Shown one piece after another: positions 53,978 to 62,373 of a stretch of 64,000 bases of DNA (position 1 is its first letter; every line of letters begins with the position of its first letter). Both the position numbers and the translations under genes were made by a program. Under the pieces are notes generated by a model that was not told where the DNA came from, ran no database searches, and was given only the letters and a program-made list of their open reading frames with translations. Where the stretch lies: the NCBI RefSeq assembly GCF_000759795.1, contig NZ_BBMZ01000008.1, forward strand, positions 124,001 through 188,000, read 5' to 3'. The DNA is from Pseudescherichia vulneris NBRC 102420 (GTDB lineage Bacteria > Pseudomonadota > Gammaproteobacteria > Enterobacterales > Enterobacteriaceae).

Positions 53978-54013
53978 GCCGCCCGGTTGAACACGATCGG
54001 GCGGCTTTTTTTT
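53978..54013 (+). terminator. aer intrinsic terminator
   Basis: An 8-bp GC stem (53978-53985 with 53998-54005) with a 12-nt loop is followed by eight T. Confidence 0.93.
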
Positions 54014-54147
54014 GCCATTGTGTAATCGATTTTTAATATATTTGTTAAATCGTGCTACTTACGCTCATATAACGATCGATGCTCTGTCATTAATAGCCTG
54101 CGCCTATTTATCAAAGGATATATCGTCTATAAAAGCGATCAAAGTCA

Positions 54148-54174
54148 TAAAGTTAGCTGCTCCGTTACCGATAA
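54148..54174 (+). promoter_or_regulatory. sigma-28 (FliA) promoter of the MCP gene
   Basis: TAAA (54148-54151), a 15-base spacer and ACCGATAA (54167-54174) match the FliA consensus with one mismatch. It lies 40 bases before the MCP start. Confidence 0.83.
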
Positions 54175-54213
54175 CGTGATCGTCTTAAAGATAATCATTT
54201 TGATGGAGTATAT

Positions 54214-55776
54214 ATGTTCTTACATGACGTAAAGATTGGGACAAAGTTATTTCTGGCATTCGGATTCTTTATTGTATTAATGGTAGCCAGCTCCTGCCTT
54301 TCACTATTTAGCCTGAGCCGTGCAAATAACGGCATGCAGACTATTGTGAACAGTGATTATCCCACCACGGTTAAAGCGAACCAGCTTATCGACAAGTTTC
54401 AGACCTTTGTCAGCACCCAGCAGCTGATGCTGCTGGATAGCGAAGGGAAGTGGAACGAGAGCATGCAGCAGCAGCTGACCGCCATCAGCGGTGAAATTAC
54501 GGTGCTGCTGGATACCCTGACGAAACAGCTTGATGACCCCCAGGCGCAGAAGATCCTCACCGACCTGCGCGGCGTACGCCAGCAGTATCTTGACTCCCGC
54601 TTCCGCATTTTAGAGGCGGTGAAGGTTGGTAATCGGGAAGCCGCTGTTCAGGAGATGATGAACACCACCGTGCCTATCCAGAACGCCTATAAGCAGAAGG
54701 TGCTGGAGCTGATCGCAATTCAGGACGCGCGGATGCGCGAGGCGGGTAAGCAGGTCGACAGCGACTTCAACACCAACCGCCTGATGCTGATCCTGCTGGC
54801 GGGGGTCAGCATTGCTATCGCCGTGCTGATGGGCACCGTTATTGTGCGTGCCATTACCCGTCCGCTGGGGCAGGCGGTGGATCTGGCAGAGGCGATTGCC
54901 GCCGGGGATCTGACCCACTCGATTGAGGTGAAGCATCGCGACGAAACCGGCGTCCTGCTCAGCGCGCTGATGGCCATGAAGACCCGCCTGCTGGAGATTG
55001 TGCAGGAGGTGCAGTACGGCTCAGAGAATATCTCCAGCGCCGCCGCGCAGATCGTGGCCGGTAATCAGGATCTGGCGGCCCGCACCGAAGAGCAGGCCAG
55101 CTCCGTTGAGCAGACCGCTGCTTCTATGGAGCAGATCACCGCCACGGTGAAAAATACCGCCAGCCATACTACCGAAGCGACCCAGCTCTCCGCCGACGCG
55201 GCGACGGTGGTAAAAACCAACGGCGCGATGATGAAACAGGTGACGGAGAAGATGCGCGTCATCAACGATACCTCCAGCCGCATGTCCGACATCATCAACT
55301 TGATCGACGCCATCGCTTTCCAGACCAATATTCTGGCGCTCAACGCGGCGGTCGAAGCCGCACGTGCGGGCGAGCACGGACGTGGCTTTGCGGTGGTGGC
55401 CGGGGAGGTACGCCAGCTGGCGCAGAAAAGTGCCTCATCGGCGAATGATATTCGCCAGCTCATTGAGGACTCCACGACTCAGGCGCGGGAAGGGATGGCG
55501 CTGGTGGAAAAAGCGGGCAGGCTGATCAACGGCATGGTGAGCAACGTTGAAGAGATGGATACCATCCTGCGGCAAATTGGTCATGCCAGCCATGAGCAGA
55601 CGGAAGGGATCTCGCAGATCAACAGCGCCATTGGCCTGATCGACGCCACCACCCAGCAGAACTCCAGCCTGGTGGAGGAGTCCGTGGCGGCAGCGGCGTC
55701 GCTGAACGAGCAGGCGCAGCACCTGAAAGCCCTGATCAAGATATTCCGCATTAGCCAGACAGAGGCGACCGCTTAA
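54214..55776 (+). CDS. methyl-accepting chemotaxis protein (4HB ligand domain)
   Basis: This 520-residue transmembrane chemoreceptor has an N-terminal membrane segment (about 12-33), a periplasmic four-helix-bundle-type domain (about 34-190), a second membrane segment (about 191-213), a HAMP domain (about 215-268, [22 protein letters not shown]) and a class 36H-type signalling domain with the hairpin [29 protein letters not shown] in two parts (near 370-400). It ends QTEATA, with no NWETF-type tail, so it probably depends on other receptors for efficient CheR/CheB recruitment. The ligand is unknown. The gene is absent from this place in E. coli K-12 and is preceded by a sigma-28 promoter. Confidence 0.93.
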   Translation: MFLHDVKIGTKLFLAFGFFIVLMVASSCLSLFSLSRANNGMQTIVNSDYPTTVKANQLIDKFQTFVSTQQLMLLDSEGKWNESMQQQLTAISGEITVLLDTLTKQLDDPQAQKILTDLRGVRQQYLDSRFRILEAVKVGNREAAVQEMMNTTVPIQNAYKQKVLELIAIQDARMREAGKQVDSDFNTNRLMLILLAGVSIAIAVLMGTVIVRAITRPLGQAVDLAEAIAAGDLTHSIEVKHRDETGVLLSALMAMKTRLLEIVQEVQYGSENISSAAAQIVAGNQDLAARTEEQASSVEQTAASMEQITATVKNTASHTTEATQLSADAATVVKTNGAMMKQVTEKMRVINDTSSRMSDIINLIDAIAFQTNILALNAAVEAARAGEHGRGFAVVAGEVRQLAQKSASSANDIRQLIEDSTTQAREGMALVEKAGRLINGMVSNVEEMDTILRQIGHASHEQTEGISQINSAIGLIDATTQQNSSLVEESVAAAASLNEQAQHLKALIKIFRISQTEATA

Positions 55777-56291
55777 TCCATCTGGGAGATCTCCAGCGCC
55801 GCCCGGTCGATCACGCCGATGATCTGTTTCAGCTGGGCGGGGCTGATCTCTTCATGGTTTACCTTCAGATCCAACACGGCCTTGAAGTTATCCAGGGCGC
55901 GTTTCATCTGCGGATTTTTACGCAGCTGGTGCCCGACGCCGCGCGCTTTGATCCGCGCCTGAATATGCACGAGATGCTCCTGGTTCTCCTCCAGCCACTG
56001 CTGGCCTGCCTCGGTAATGGCAATCTTTTTACGTCCGCTCTCCTCTTCGCTAATCTCAATAAACGCCTGCTCCTGCAGGAAGTCGAGGGTCGGATAGATC
56101 ACGCCGGGGCTGGGGGTATAGTGGCCCTGGGTCAGGTTTTCGATCTCTTTAATCAGCTCATAGCCGTGGCTGGCGTTGCGGGTCAGGATATCTAACACCA
56201 CCAGCCGCAGCTCGCCGTGGCCGAAGAAGCGCTGACGGCGTCCGCCGCCGTGGCCGTGATGAGGGTGGGGACGATCTTCAGCATGGTGCAT
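55773..56291 (-). CDS. yqjI: PadR-family metal-responsive repressor YqjI
   Basis: YqjI is a PadR-type repressor that in E. coli senses nickel or iron and represses yqjH and itself. The 172-residue product has a short His-rich head ([18 protein letters not shown]), the winged-helix region [22 protein letters not shown], and the [14 protein letters not shown] motif typical of PadR proteins. The E. coli protein has about 207 residues with a longer Cys/His-rich head, so the metal-binding extension is reduced here and its cysteines are missing. It is divergent from yqjH; operator-like inverted repeats lie between them. Its 3' end overlaps the end of the MCP gene by four bases. Confidence 0.92.
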   Translation of the reverse strand: MHHAEDRPHPHHGHGGGRRQRFFGHGELRLVVLDILTRNASHGYELIKEIENLTQGHYTPSPGVIYPTLDFLQEQAFIEISEEESGRKKIAITEAGQQWLEENQEHLVHIQARIKARGVGHQLRKNPQMKRALDNFKAVLDLKVNHEEISPAQLKQIIGVIDRAALEISQMD

Positions 56292-56310
56292 GATTACAGC
56301 CTCTTTTTTT

Positions 56311-56438
56311 GATATATCTAAATTATGTCTAAAGTAAGTCTACATCCCGGAATTACTGCTTGTCTAACGCTATCAAAAAAATTCTTGCAATCTCTCTAAG
56401 TAGCAATCATTATCATTTAAAATTTATTTAGATATATC
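56311..56438. promoter_or_regulatory. YqjI operator pair in the yqjI-yqjH region
   Basis: GATATATCTAAA at 56311-56322 and its exact reverse complement TTTAGATATATC at 56427-56438 bracket the divergent promoter region, one near each gene start. Each contains the palindrome GATATATC. They are the best candidates for YqjI sites. Confidence 0.7.
56403..56418. promoter_or_regulatory. Fur box upstream of yqjH
   Basis: GCAATCATTATCATTT fits the Fur box core (AATCATTATC with flanking half-site). In E. coli yqjH is repressed by Fur with iron. The match is imperfect on the left side. Confidence 0.6.
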
Positions 56439-56461
56439 GTATTCAACCTGGGATGGCTAAT

Positions 56462-57232
56462 ATGACGAAACAAGATCGACGTTATCCGCAGCGCGTGCGC
56501 AATGAGCTGCGCTTCCGCGAACTGACGGTGCTGCGCGTGGAGCGCATCGGAGCAGGTTTCCAGCGTATCGTGCTGGGGGGAGAGGCGCTGGCGGGTTTTA
56601 GCAGCCGGGGCTTTGACGATCACACCAAGGTATTCTTCCCGCAGCCGGGCCAGCCGTTTGTGCCGCCGACGGTAACGGAAGAGGGCATCGTTTGGGGTGA
56701 CGGCGTGCGTCCCGCCTCGCGCGACTACACCCCGCTCTACGACGAAGCCCGCCACGAGCTGAGCCTCGACTTTTTCATTCACGACGGCGGGGTCGCCAGC
56801 CGCTGGGCTGAAAATGCGCAGGTAGGGGATACCCTGACTATCGGCGGGCCACGCGGTTCGCTGGTGGTGCCGGAAGATTACGCCTGGCAGCTTTATGCCT
56901 GCGACGAGAGCGGCATGCCCGCGCTACGCCGCCGCCTGGAGACGCTGCGCCAGCTGGCGGAACGCCCGCAGGTGACGGCCATCGTGACCATCGGTGACGA
57001 ACGCTATAAGGAGTATCTCGCCCATCTGGATGAGTTTGCCATTGAGTGGATTGTGGGTCATAGCGAAGAGGCGCTGGATCGGCGTCTGGCGCAGGTGAAC
57101 GTCCCGCAGGACGATTACTATATCTGGCTAACCGGGGAAGGGAAGGTCGTGAAAAACGTCAGCCGCCGGTTTGAGACTGACGCTATCGATCCGCAGCTGG
57201 TGCGCGCTACCGCCTACTGGCACGATAAGTAA
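56462..57232 (+). CDS. yqjH: NADPH-dependent ferric-chelate reductase YqjH
   Basis: YqjH is a cytoplasmic flavin reductase of the siderophore-interacting protein family that releases iron from ferric chelates. The 256-residue product has the FAD-binding motif SRDYTPLYD (about 84-92), the flavin-phosphate segment DFFIHDGGVASRWA (about 101-114) and the NADPH region DESGMPALRR (about 145-154). I use the ATG at 56462, giving an N terminus like E. coli (RYPQRV near residue 7); an ATG three codons earlier is possible. It is divergent from yqjI, with likely YqjI and Fur control. Confidence 0.95.
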   Translation: MTKQDRRYPQRVRNELRFRELTVLRVERIGAGFQRIVLGGEALAGFSSRGFDDHTKVFFPQPGQPFVPPTVTEEGIVWGDGVRPASRDYTPLYDEARHELSLDFFIHDGGVASRWAENAQVGDTLTIGGPRGSLVVPEDYAWQLYACDESGMPALRRRLETLRQLAERPQVTAIVTIGDERYKEYLAHLDEFAIEWIVGHSEEALDRRLAQVNVPQDDYYIWLTGEGKVVKNVSRRFETDAIDPQLVRATAYWHDK

Positions 57233-57237
57233 CGGCG

Positions 57238-58407
57238 TCAGGCAACCGCGTCGTACTGCGCCTCGCTGACCTGCCGCTCCAGCGAGGTGCACACCTCCGC
57301 CAGGGCTTTCTCCTGCTGCACGAAGTACCCCTCCTGATCCTTTAAGGAAGAGACCAGCTGCCAGGCGCTCTCGCCCTCCAGCTTGCTAAGCTCCGCCAGC
57401 AGCCCGGCGATATGGGCCTTCACCTCCGCGATCCGTGCCCGCAGGCGGGTGAGATCGTTAAGCCTGTCGCTGGCCATCAGCGGCCCAAGCCCCTTTTGCA
57501 GGCGGGCGAAGAGCGAGCGAACGGCGGCAACGTCGCCGCGCTGCCGGGCCTGGTTAAGCTGGACCATCATGGCGTTGGCTTCATCTTTGAGATCGTCGTC
57601 CACCAGATCCGGATGGCACAGCTTGCTGGCCTGACGCCACAGTTTTTTCAGCTCCTGACGCTCGTCCTGGGAGAGCTTCTGCTCAAAGCTAAAGCGGGCC
57701 TGGGCATCGTGCTGCTGCTCCTGGTACTCTTCATACTCCTGACGTGCCTCGTCCCGCGCCTGGCGGGCGGGCTCCTCCTCGCGGATGAGTCCTTTTTCCA
57801 GCTCCTGGGCTTCGGCCAGCAGGGAGGCGATCAGTGCATTTTGCTGCTGGACGCGGCGGCGGGTATCTGCCGCCTGCGACGAGCTGGCGGGCAGGCTGCG
57901 CCAGCGCTGGGTCAGCGAAGCCAGTGCCTCAACGGCCTGAGCCATATACTGCTGGCAGCGCAGGTAGTCCGCCTCCCGACGCCGGGCCTCTGCCTGCTGC
58001 CTGCGCAGCGTGGCTTCCGCCAACGCCTGACGAAGACGCAGGATCTGCGCCATCATCGGCCCGAGACGCTTCATATAGCTATCGTTAAAGTCGTCGAGGA
58101 TCTGAATGCGGGCGTTGCGTTTATCGATCAGCTCCCGCATCTGCTCTTCTAACGCCTTCAGCTCCAGCTTGCTGGCCGCCACCTGTGGATCGTGCCACTG
58201 TGTCACCGCGCGCTGGCTCTGTAGCCAGGCGGCGATAGCCTGTAACGCCGCGGAGTAGTTCTTCTGCTCCAGCGCTGCAACGATAAACGCCAGCTCAGGA
58301 TCCTGAGCATTGCTTTGCAGCCAGCCAAGCTGGCTATGGATGATGATCTCATCCTCCAGCTCAATGGCATTCTTTATGATTTCAAGCCGTTTGATAGGTT
58401 TGTTCAT
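57238..58407 (-). CDS. J-domain-like coiled-coil protein
   Basis: This 389-residue cytoplasmic protein is mostly long charged helices, with probable coiled coils at about 80-165, 190-245 and 310-380. A compact J-domain-like segment lies at about 245-300: helix II ELKKLWRQASKLC, the HPD motif (265-267), and helix III EANAMMVQLNQARQRGD. Such proteins are usually annotated as J domain-containing and may recruit Hsp70 (DnaK) to a client bound by the coiled coil. The client is unknown. It is convergent with yqjH with five bases between stops, and no E. coli equivalent occurs here. The start ATG has a weak ribosome-binding site. Confidence 0.8.
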   Translation of the reverse strand: MNKPIKRLEIIKNAIELEDEIIIHSQLGWLQSNAQDPELAFIVAALEQKNYSAALQAIAAWLQSQRAVTQWHDPQVAASKLELKALEEQMRELIDKRNARIQILDDFNDSYMKRLGPMMAQILRLRQALAEATLRRQQAEARRREADYLRCQQYMAQAVEALASLTQRWRSLPASSSQAADTRRRVQQQNALIASLLAEAQELEKGLIREEEPARQARDEARQEYEEYQEQQHDAQARFSFEQKLSQDERQELKKLWRQASKLCHPDLVDDDLKDEANAMMVQLNQARQRGDVAAVRSLFARLQKGLGPLMASDRLNDLTRLRARIAEVKAHIAGLLAELSKLEGESAWQLVSSLKDQEGYFVQQEKALAEVCTSLERQVSEAQYDAVA

Positions 58408-58766
58408 GGCGTTTCGCTGTGCGCTTGGGTAGTTGGTTCAAGCGTAGTTGTGATTAAGAGAACAGGGAATAGTACCGTTTCGCTAGAGATTATCATTCGC
58501 CGCGGCAAAAATAGCATCAAAAATCGGGACGGCTTTTTCCTACGGCTCTTGTGTTGAGCGGTGTTTACTCCTCCGAGTTTGCATAAACATCCGCCGACGC
58601 GGCCACTCGGCAAAAAAAATGCGGCAGCCACGCGGCGAGAGAGGAGGGGCTTTGTTCCATAAGCAATGATTCTCTAAATTACTTTGCAGCGCACTAAATG
58701 GCGGTCATTTTCAGGCCAGGCTGCTGTAACGTAAAGAAGATTTGTTAGGACCAAGGATATCTTTGA
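58408..58766. other. 359-base intergenic region without a convincing gene
   Basis: The region lies between the divergent J-domain gene and the small exported-protein gene. It holds their promoters; a TTGTTAGGACCAAGGATATC segment with AAGGA lies just before 58767. A 75-codon minus-strand frame is open but has biased, unconserved sequence. No RNA gene or repeat was recognised. Confidence 0.6.
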
Positions 58767-59198
58767 ATGGACAAAACCATACTGTTTTTAATAGGGACGC
58801 TACTGTTATGCAGTCACGCATTAGCCGGTGAATGTACGATAAAGGATGCCGAAGCCGCAGAGCAGGCCGTCGATCACCTTACCAGCTGGCAGGCATTGAA
58901 TGACAACTTTACACGTTTCTATCAGTGCGATGAGGGCAGTATTGCGGAAGGGAATTCTGAAGCAGTTATCCGTCTATTGGTAGATAAATGGGAAGCGTTG
59001 CCTAAGCTGAGTGTGTTAACTAGACAGAATGCCGCTTTTGAAACGTGGGTACTCAGCCACATTGATTCAACGTTGGATTCAGGCGATCTGCAAACAGCCG
59101 TAAACCTTGCTACCTCTCAGTGTCCTGCGTCAGAAAGTGCGCTATGCCAGAAGATCGTAAAAGCTGCCCAAGCCGCTATTCATGAATCTAACTCATAA
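58767..59198 (+). CDS. small exported protein of unknown function
   Basis: This 143-residue protein has a clear Sec signal peptide (MDKTILFLIGTLLLCSHALA, cleavage after ALA at residue 20). The mature part is helical and acidic with four cysteines (23, 54, 119, 127), an even number fitting two disulfides in the periplasm. The sequence does not match a family I recognise. It has a good ribosome-binding site (CCAAGGA), and its base composition is lower in GC than its neighbours, suggesting acquisition. It lies upstream of the yahK-like gene with 112 bases between, so it is probably a separate transcript. Confidence 0.75.
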   Translation: MDKTILFLIGTLLLCSHALAGECTIKDAEAAEQAVDHLTSWQALNDNFTRFYQCDEGSIAEGNSEAVIRLLVDKWEALPKLSVLTRQNAAFETWVLSHIDSTLDSGDLQTAVNLATSQCPASESALCQKIVKAAQAAIHESNS

Positions 59199-59310
59199 GC
59201 GTATTAAGCGTGATTAACTGGCTAGATTATGCCAGCCGTGTAGAATTTTTAGCGACACAATTCCTTCAATCACCTCATTCACCTGTATTGTTCCGTAAGA
59301 GGCTATTACC

Positions 59311-60360
59311 ATGAAAATCAAAGCAATTGGTGCGCTTTCCGCTGCTCAGGCACTCGAACCGATGGACATCAGCCGCCGCGAGCCAGGCCCGCACGACGTG
59401 CAGATCGCCATTGCCTATTGCGGGGTGTGTCATTCGGACGTACACCAGGCCCGTGCCGAGTGGGCCGGGACGCTGTTTCCTTGCGTACCGGGGCATGAGA
59501 TCGTTGGCCGCGTTGCTGCCGTCGGCTCCGACGTTACCGGGTACAAAGAGGGCGATCTGGTAGGCGTAGGCTGTATCGTTGACAGCTGTAAGCACTGCGA
59601 AGATTGCGAAGAGGGGCTGGAAAACTACTGCGATCATATGGTCGGCACCTACAATGGCCCGACGGCGGATGCTCCAGGTCATACCCTTGGCGGCTACTCG
59701 CAGCAGATCGTGGTCCATGAGCGCTATGTGCTGCGTATTAAACATCCGGAAGATCAGCTGGCCGCCGTTGCGCCGCTACTCTGCGCGGGGATCACTACCT
59801 ACTCACCGCTGCGTCACTGGCAGGTTGGCCCTGGTAAAAAAGTGGGTGTAGTGGGCATCGGCGGTCTGGGCCACATGGGGATCAAGATTGCGCATGCGAT
59901 GGGCGCGCACGTGGTAGCGTTCACTACCTCGGAATCCAAGCGCGAAGCGGCAAAAGCGCTGGGCGCGGATGAGGTTGTGGTCTCCCGCAACCCGGAAGAG
60001 ATGCAGGCCCACACCAAGAGCTTTGATTTTATCCTCAACACCGTGGCTGCACCGCACAACCTCGACGCCTTCACTGCTTTACTGAAGCGTGACGGTACCA
60101 TGACCCTGGTGGGCGCACCGGCTACCCCGCATCCGTCGCCGGAAGTCTTTAGCCTGATCATGAAGCGTCGCTCGATTGCCGGCTCAATGATCGGCGGTAT
60201 CCCGGAAACTCAGGAGATGCTCGACTTCTGCGCCGAGCACGGAATTGTGGCTGATATTGAGATGATCCGCGCTGATGAGATCAACGAGGCCTGGGAGCGC
60301 ATGATCAAAGGCGACGTAAAATATCGCTTCGTCATCGACAGCGCTACGCTGGCCGAGTAA
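59311..60360 (+). CDS. yahK: zinc-dependent alcohol/aldehyde dehydrogenase, YahK type
   Basis: This 349-residue medium-chain dehydrogenase closely matches E. coli YahK, an NADPH-dependent aldehyde reductase with broad substrate range. Catalytic zinc ligands are Cys40, His62 and Cys158 with Glu63 nearby; structural zinc cysteines are 93, 96, 99 and 107. The nucleotide motif GIGGLGHMG lies at 182-190. AGAGG precedes the ATG. A second paralogue of equal length faces it at 61213-62262, with a toxin-antitoxin module between. In E. coli yahK is at another chromosomal place, so this copy has been moved or duplicated. Confidence 0.88.
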   Translation: MKIKAIGALSAAQALEPMDISRREPGPHDVQIAIAYCGVCHSDVHQARAEWAGTLFPCVPGHEIVGRVAAVGSDVTGYKEGDLVGVGCIVDSCKHCEDCEEGLENYCDHMVGTYNGPTADAPGHTLGGYSQQIVVHERYVLRIKHPEDQLAAVAPLLCAGITTYSPLRHWQVGPGKKVGVVGIGGLGHMGIKIAHAMGAHVVAFTTSESKREAAKALGADEVVVSRNPEEMQAHTKSFDFILNTVAAPHNLDAFTALLKRDGTMTLVGAPATPHPSPEVFSLIMKRRSIAGSMIGGIPETQEMLDFCAEHGIVADIEMIRADEINEAWERMIKGDVKYRFVIDSATLAE

Positions 60361-60372
60361 CGCACGGAACAC

Positions 60373-60402
60373 GTAGGCCGGGTAAGCGCAGCGCCACCCG
60401 GC
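60373..60402. repeat. REP element
   Basis: This is a REP palindrome between the yahK-like gene and the convergent antitoxin gene. Confidence 0.86.
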
Positions 60403-60449
60403 AAAATGCCGCCTTCTGACGTATGAGAGGGCGGCTGTCCGTTATCTGT

Positions 60450-60809
60450 TTAAGCAGCGGCGCGGATAGTAAAATCAAAATGGATAGCATCGTAGGGAAA
60501 TAGCGTGCCACGAGTGCCTTTTTCCAATAATCCGTTATTCAGCAGGGCGGTAACATCCGTATGGACGCCTTTGATATCGCGTCCTACCCGAGCAGCAATG
60601 TCGCGGATCGTCATTTCACCGAAGCCAGCCATAGAAAGTAAGATTCCCATTCTGTTGGGTGATAACGTCTTATGCATTACCTCCCATGAAGGAAACGAAA
60701 TCACATCATCACCGGTACTTCTTTCCCCTGCCGCTGCTGCGTTCAGAGCAGACATCACGTCCGCCGAAAAATCTTTCATAGCTTCGATTTTAATCGTTAC
60801 GGTTTTCAT
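60450..60809 (-). CDS. TumA-like antitoxin (HVO_A0114-type winged-helix protein)
   Basis: This 119-residue protein carries a C-terminal winged-helix domain (about 45-110: PNRMGILLSMAGFGEMTIRD and RDIKGVHTDVTALLNNGLLEKG) of the HVO_A0114 type, found in antitoxins paired with TumE toxins. The N-terminal part probably neutralises the toxin. Its ATG follows the toxin stop by one base, so translation is coupled. As the DNA-binding partner it probably represses its own operon through the palindromes at 61120-61170. Assignment rests on the pair and the winged helix, not on a search. Confidence 0.72.
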   Translation of the reverse strand: MKTVTIKIEAMKDFSADVMSALNAAAAGERSTGDDVISFPSWEVMHKTLSPNRMGILLSMAGFGEMTIRDIAARVGRDIKGVHTDVTALLNNGLLEKGTRGTLFPYDAIHFDFTIRAAA

Positions 60810-60810
60810 G

Positions 60811-61101
60811 TTATGCCTTCTCTTTACGGATAGTTTCTACGTCTGAAAGGAAGTCAGCAAACAGCCTGTCGATACTTACAAAGGTTGTACTGAACTCATG
60901 ACCGCCAATGTGTTTATGATCGCCTTTGCCTCGCTCGTTATCGTAACGCATCACACAAGTCCCAGAGACCACATAGGCCATACTGTACTTAAAACCATGC
61001 TTGCTTCCTAAAATGGCTGGGTCGACTTCCCATATAAGTACTTGTATATATGCATTTTCATCCAGATAACGTGTAAATTTCTTATACAGTTTTGCTGACA
61101 T
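60811..61101 (-). CDS. TumE-like toxin (DUF6516)
   Basis: This 96-residue protein resembles TumE/DUF6516 toxins of TumE-TumA modules: YIQVLIWEVDPAI, then the family-typical YSMAYVVSGTCVMRYDNERGKGDHKH and a C-terminal F..DV..IRKEKA helix. TumE toxins are thought to be RNases; the catalytic residues are not settled, though the conserved YDNERGKGDHKH stretch (about 53-64) holds candidates. It is the first gene of a two-gene operon with the antitoxin after it. GGAG lies nine bases before the ATG. GC content is lower than in the flanking dehydrogenases, consistent with insertion. Confidence 0.75.
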   Translation of the reverse strand: MSAKLYKKFTRYLDENAYIQVLIWEVDPAILGSKHGFKYSMAYVVSGTCVMRYDNERGKGDHKHIGGHEFSTTFVSIDRLFADFLSDVETIRKEKA

Positions 61102-61119
61102 TTAATCGCTCTCCATGCG

Positions 61120-61170
61120 TGTTGTAAATTATTACAACAAGAAGGTCTGTTGTCAATACTTACAACAGAC
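61120..61170. promoter_or_regulatory. two palindromic operators upstream of the TumE/TumA operon
   Basis: One palindrome has arms TGTTGTAA and TTACAACA (61120-61139). A second has 9-base arms GTCTGTTGT and ACAACAGAC (61145-61153 and 61162-61170). Both share the core TGTTGT/ACAACA. They lie 19-69 bases before the toxin start and are the likely autoregulatory sites. Confidence 0.78.
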
Positions 61171-61212
61171 TCTCATCAGCACATTCTGTTTTCCCAAATA
61201 CCTGGATAATAT

Positions 61213-62262
61213 CTACCAGCGCGTTCGCTGCATATCGATCACAAACCGGTACTTCACGTCACCTTTCAGCATACGTGCAAAGGCCTGTTCGATATCCTCA
61301 CCGGCAATCATCTCCACATCGGCAGTAATATTGTGCTTTCCGCAGAAATCCAGCATCTCCTGGGTCTCTTTGATGCTGCCGATCGACGAGCCGCTGATGC
61401 TTAGACGACGGAACACCATCGGCGTGATGTTAGGTGACAAATGCGGACGATCGGGAATGCCCACCAGCACCAGACGACCGTTGGTTTTCAGGGTAGCCAG
61501 GTAGGGATCGAGATCGTGCGGTGCAGCCACGCAGTCGATGATCAGATCCAGCGTAGTTTGGGCTGAGGCCATCTGCTCGGCATCGCGGGAGACCACGACA
61601 TGACGTGCCCCCAGACGGCGAGCATCCTCGCCTTTTTCCGGCGAGGTGGTAAACAGGGTCACTTCCGCACCCAGTGCGCTTGCCAGCTTAACGGCCATGT
61701 GGCCCAGACCACCAAGACCCACCACGCCAACGCGCGTGCCCGCCTGAACGTTGTAGTGACGCAGCGGAGACCAGACCGTCACGCCCGCGCAGAGCATCGG
61801 TGCTACGCCCGACAGCGGCAGGTGCTGCGGTACGGACACCACGAAGTCCTGATCGACCACCACGTTCTGCGCGTAGCCACCCCAAGTGCTCTCTCCGGTA
61901 TATTTATCGATGCCGTTATAGGTTGCCGTGAAGCCCGCCTCGCAGTATTGCTCTTCCTGCTGCTTGCAGAAGTGGCACTCCCGGCAGGAGTCAACCATCA
62001 CGCCGACGCCGACGATATCACCCGCTGCAAACTTATCGACCGCCGTCCCTGTCTCGACGATGCGGCCGACGATCTCATGGCCCGGCACCAGCGGATAGCG
62101 GCTTACTGCCCACTCGTTACGCGCCATATGCAGATCGGAGTGGCAGACGCCGCAGTAGAGGATCTCAATCTTCACGTCCTGCTGTTGCAGCGGGCGCAGC
62201 GCGATCTGGCTGCTGGAGAGAGGTTGTGCCGCGTCCGTCGCGACTAATGCATTAATTTTCAT
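61213..62262 (-). CDS. zinc-dependent alcohol/aldehyde dehydrogenase (YahK/AdhC paralogue)
   Basis: This 349-residue medium-chain dehydrogenase is a paralogue of the 59311-60360 product. Zinc-site residues fall at the same positions (Cys40, His62, Glu63, Cys158; Cys93, 96, 99, 107), and the nucleotide motif is GLGGLGHM (about 182-189). The substrate is unknown; aldehydes or cinnamyl-type alcohols are likely by family. It is divergent from an HxlR regulator, with a palindrome between them, so electrophile- or aldehyde-induced expression is plausible. GAGGCACG precedes the ATG. Confidence 0.9.
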   Translation of the reverse strand: MKINALVATDAAQPLSSSQIALRPLQQQDVKIEILYCGVCHSDLHMARNEWAVSRYPLVPGHEIVGRIVETGTAVDKFAAGDIVGVGVMVDSCRECHFCKQQEEQYCEAGFTATYNGIDKYTGESTWGGYAQNVVVDQDFVVSVPQHLPLSGVAPMLCAGVTVWSPLRHYNVQAGTRVGVVGLGGLGHMAVKLASALGAEVTLFTTSPEKGEDARRLGARHVVVSRDAEQMASAQTTLDLIIDCVAAPHDLDPYLATLKTNGRLVLVGIPDRPHLSPNITPMVFRRLSISGSSIGSIKETQEMLDFCGKHNITADVEMIAGEDIEQAFARMLKGDVKYRFVIDMQRTRW

Positions 62263-62337
62263 CGTGCCTCGGAAATAGGGTGCTTTTATTCAAGGAAGGC
62301 GGCAGACTTTAATTAAGTTGGTTCAATATTGATAGTA

Positions 62338-62353
62338 GTCACCAAATGGTGAC
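62338..62353. promoter_or_regulatory. palindromic operator between the dehydrogenase and HxlR genes
   Basis: GTCACC-AAAT-GGTGAC is a perfect 6-base inverted repeat, 21 bases before the HxlR start and about 75 before the dehydrogenase start. HxlR-type regulators often bind such sites in divergent promoters; assignment to this HxlR is inference. Confidence 0.6.
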
Positions 62354-62373
62354 CATAAGCCGGAGAGTGAATT

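Noticed and set aside
58404-58631. A 75-codon minus-strand ORF between the J-domain gene and the exported-protein gene
   Set aside because: It overlaps the J-domain start, lacks a ribosome-binding site and has biased Arg/Lys/Thr content without conservation.
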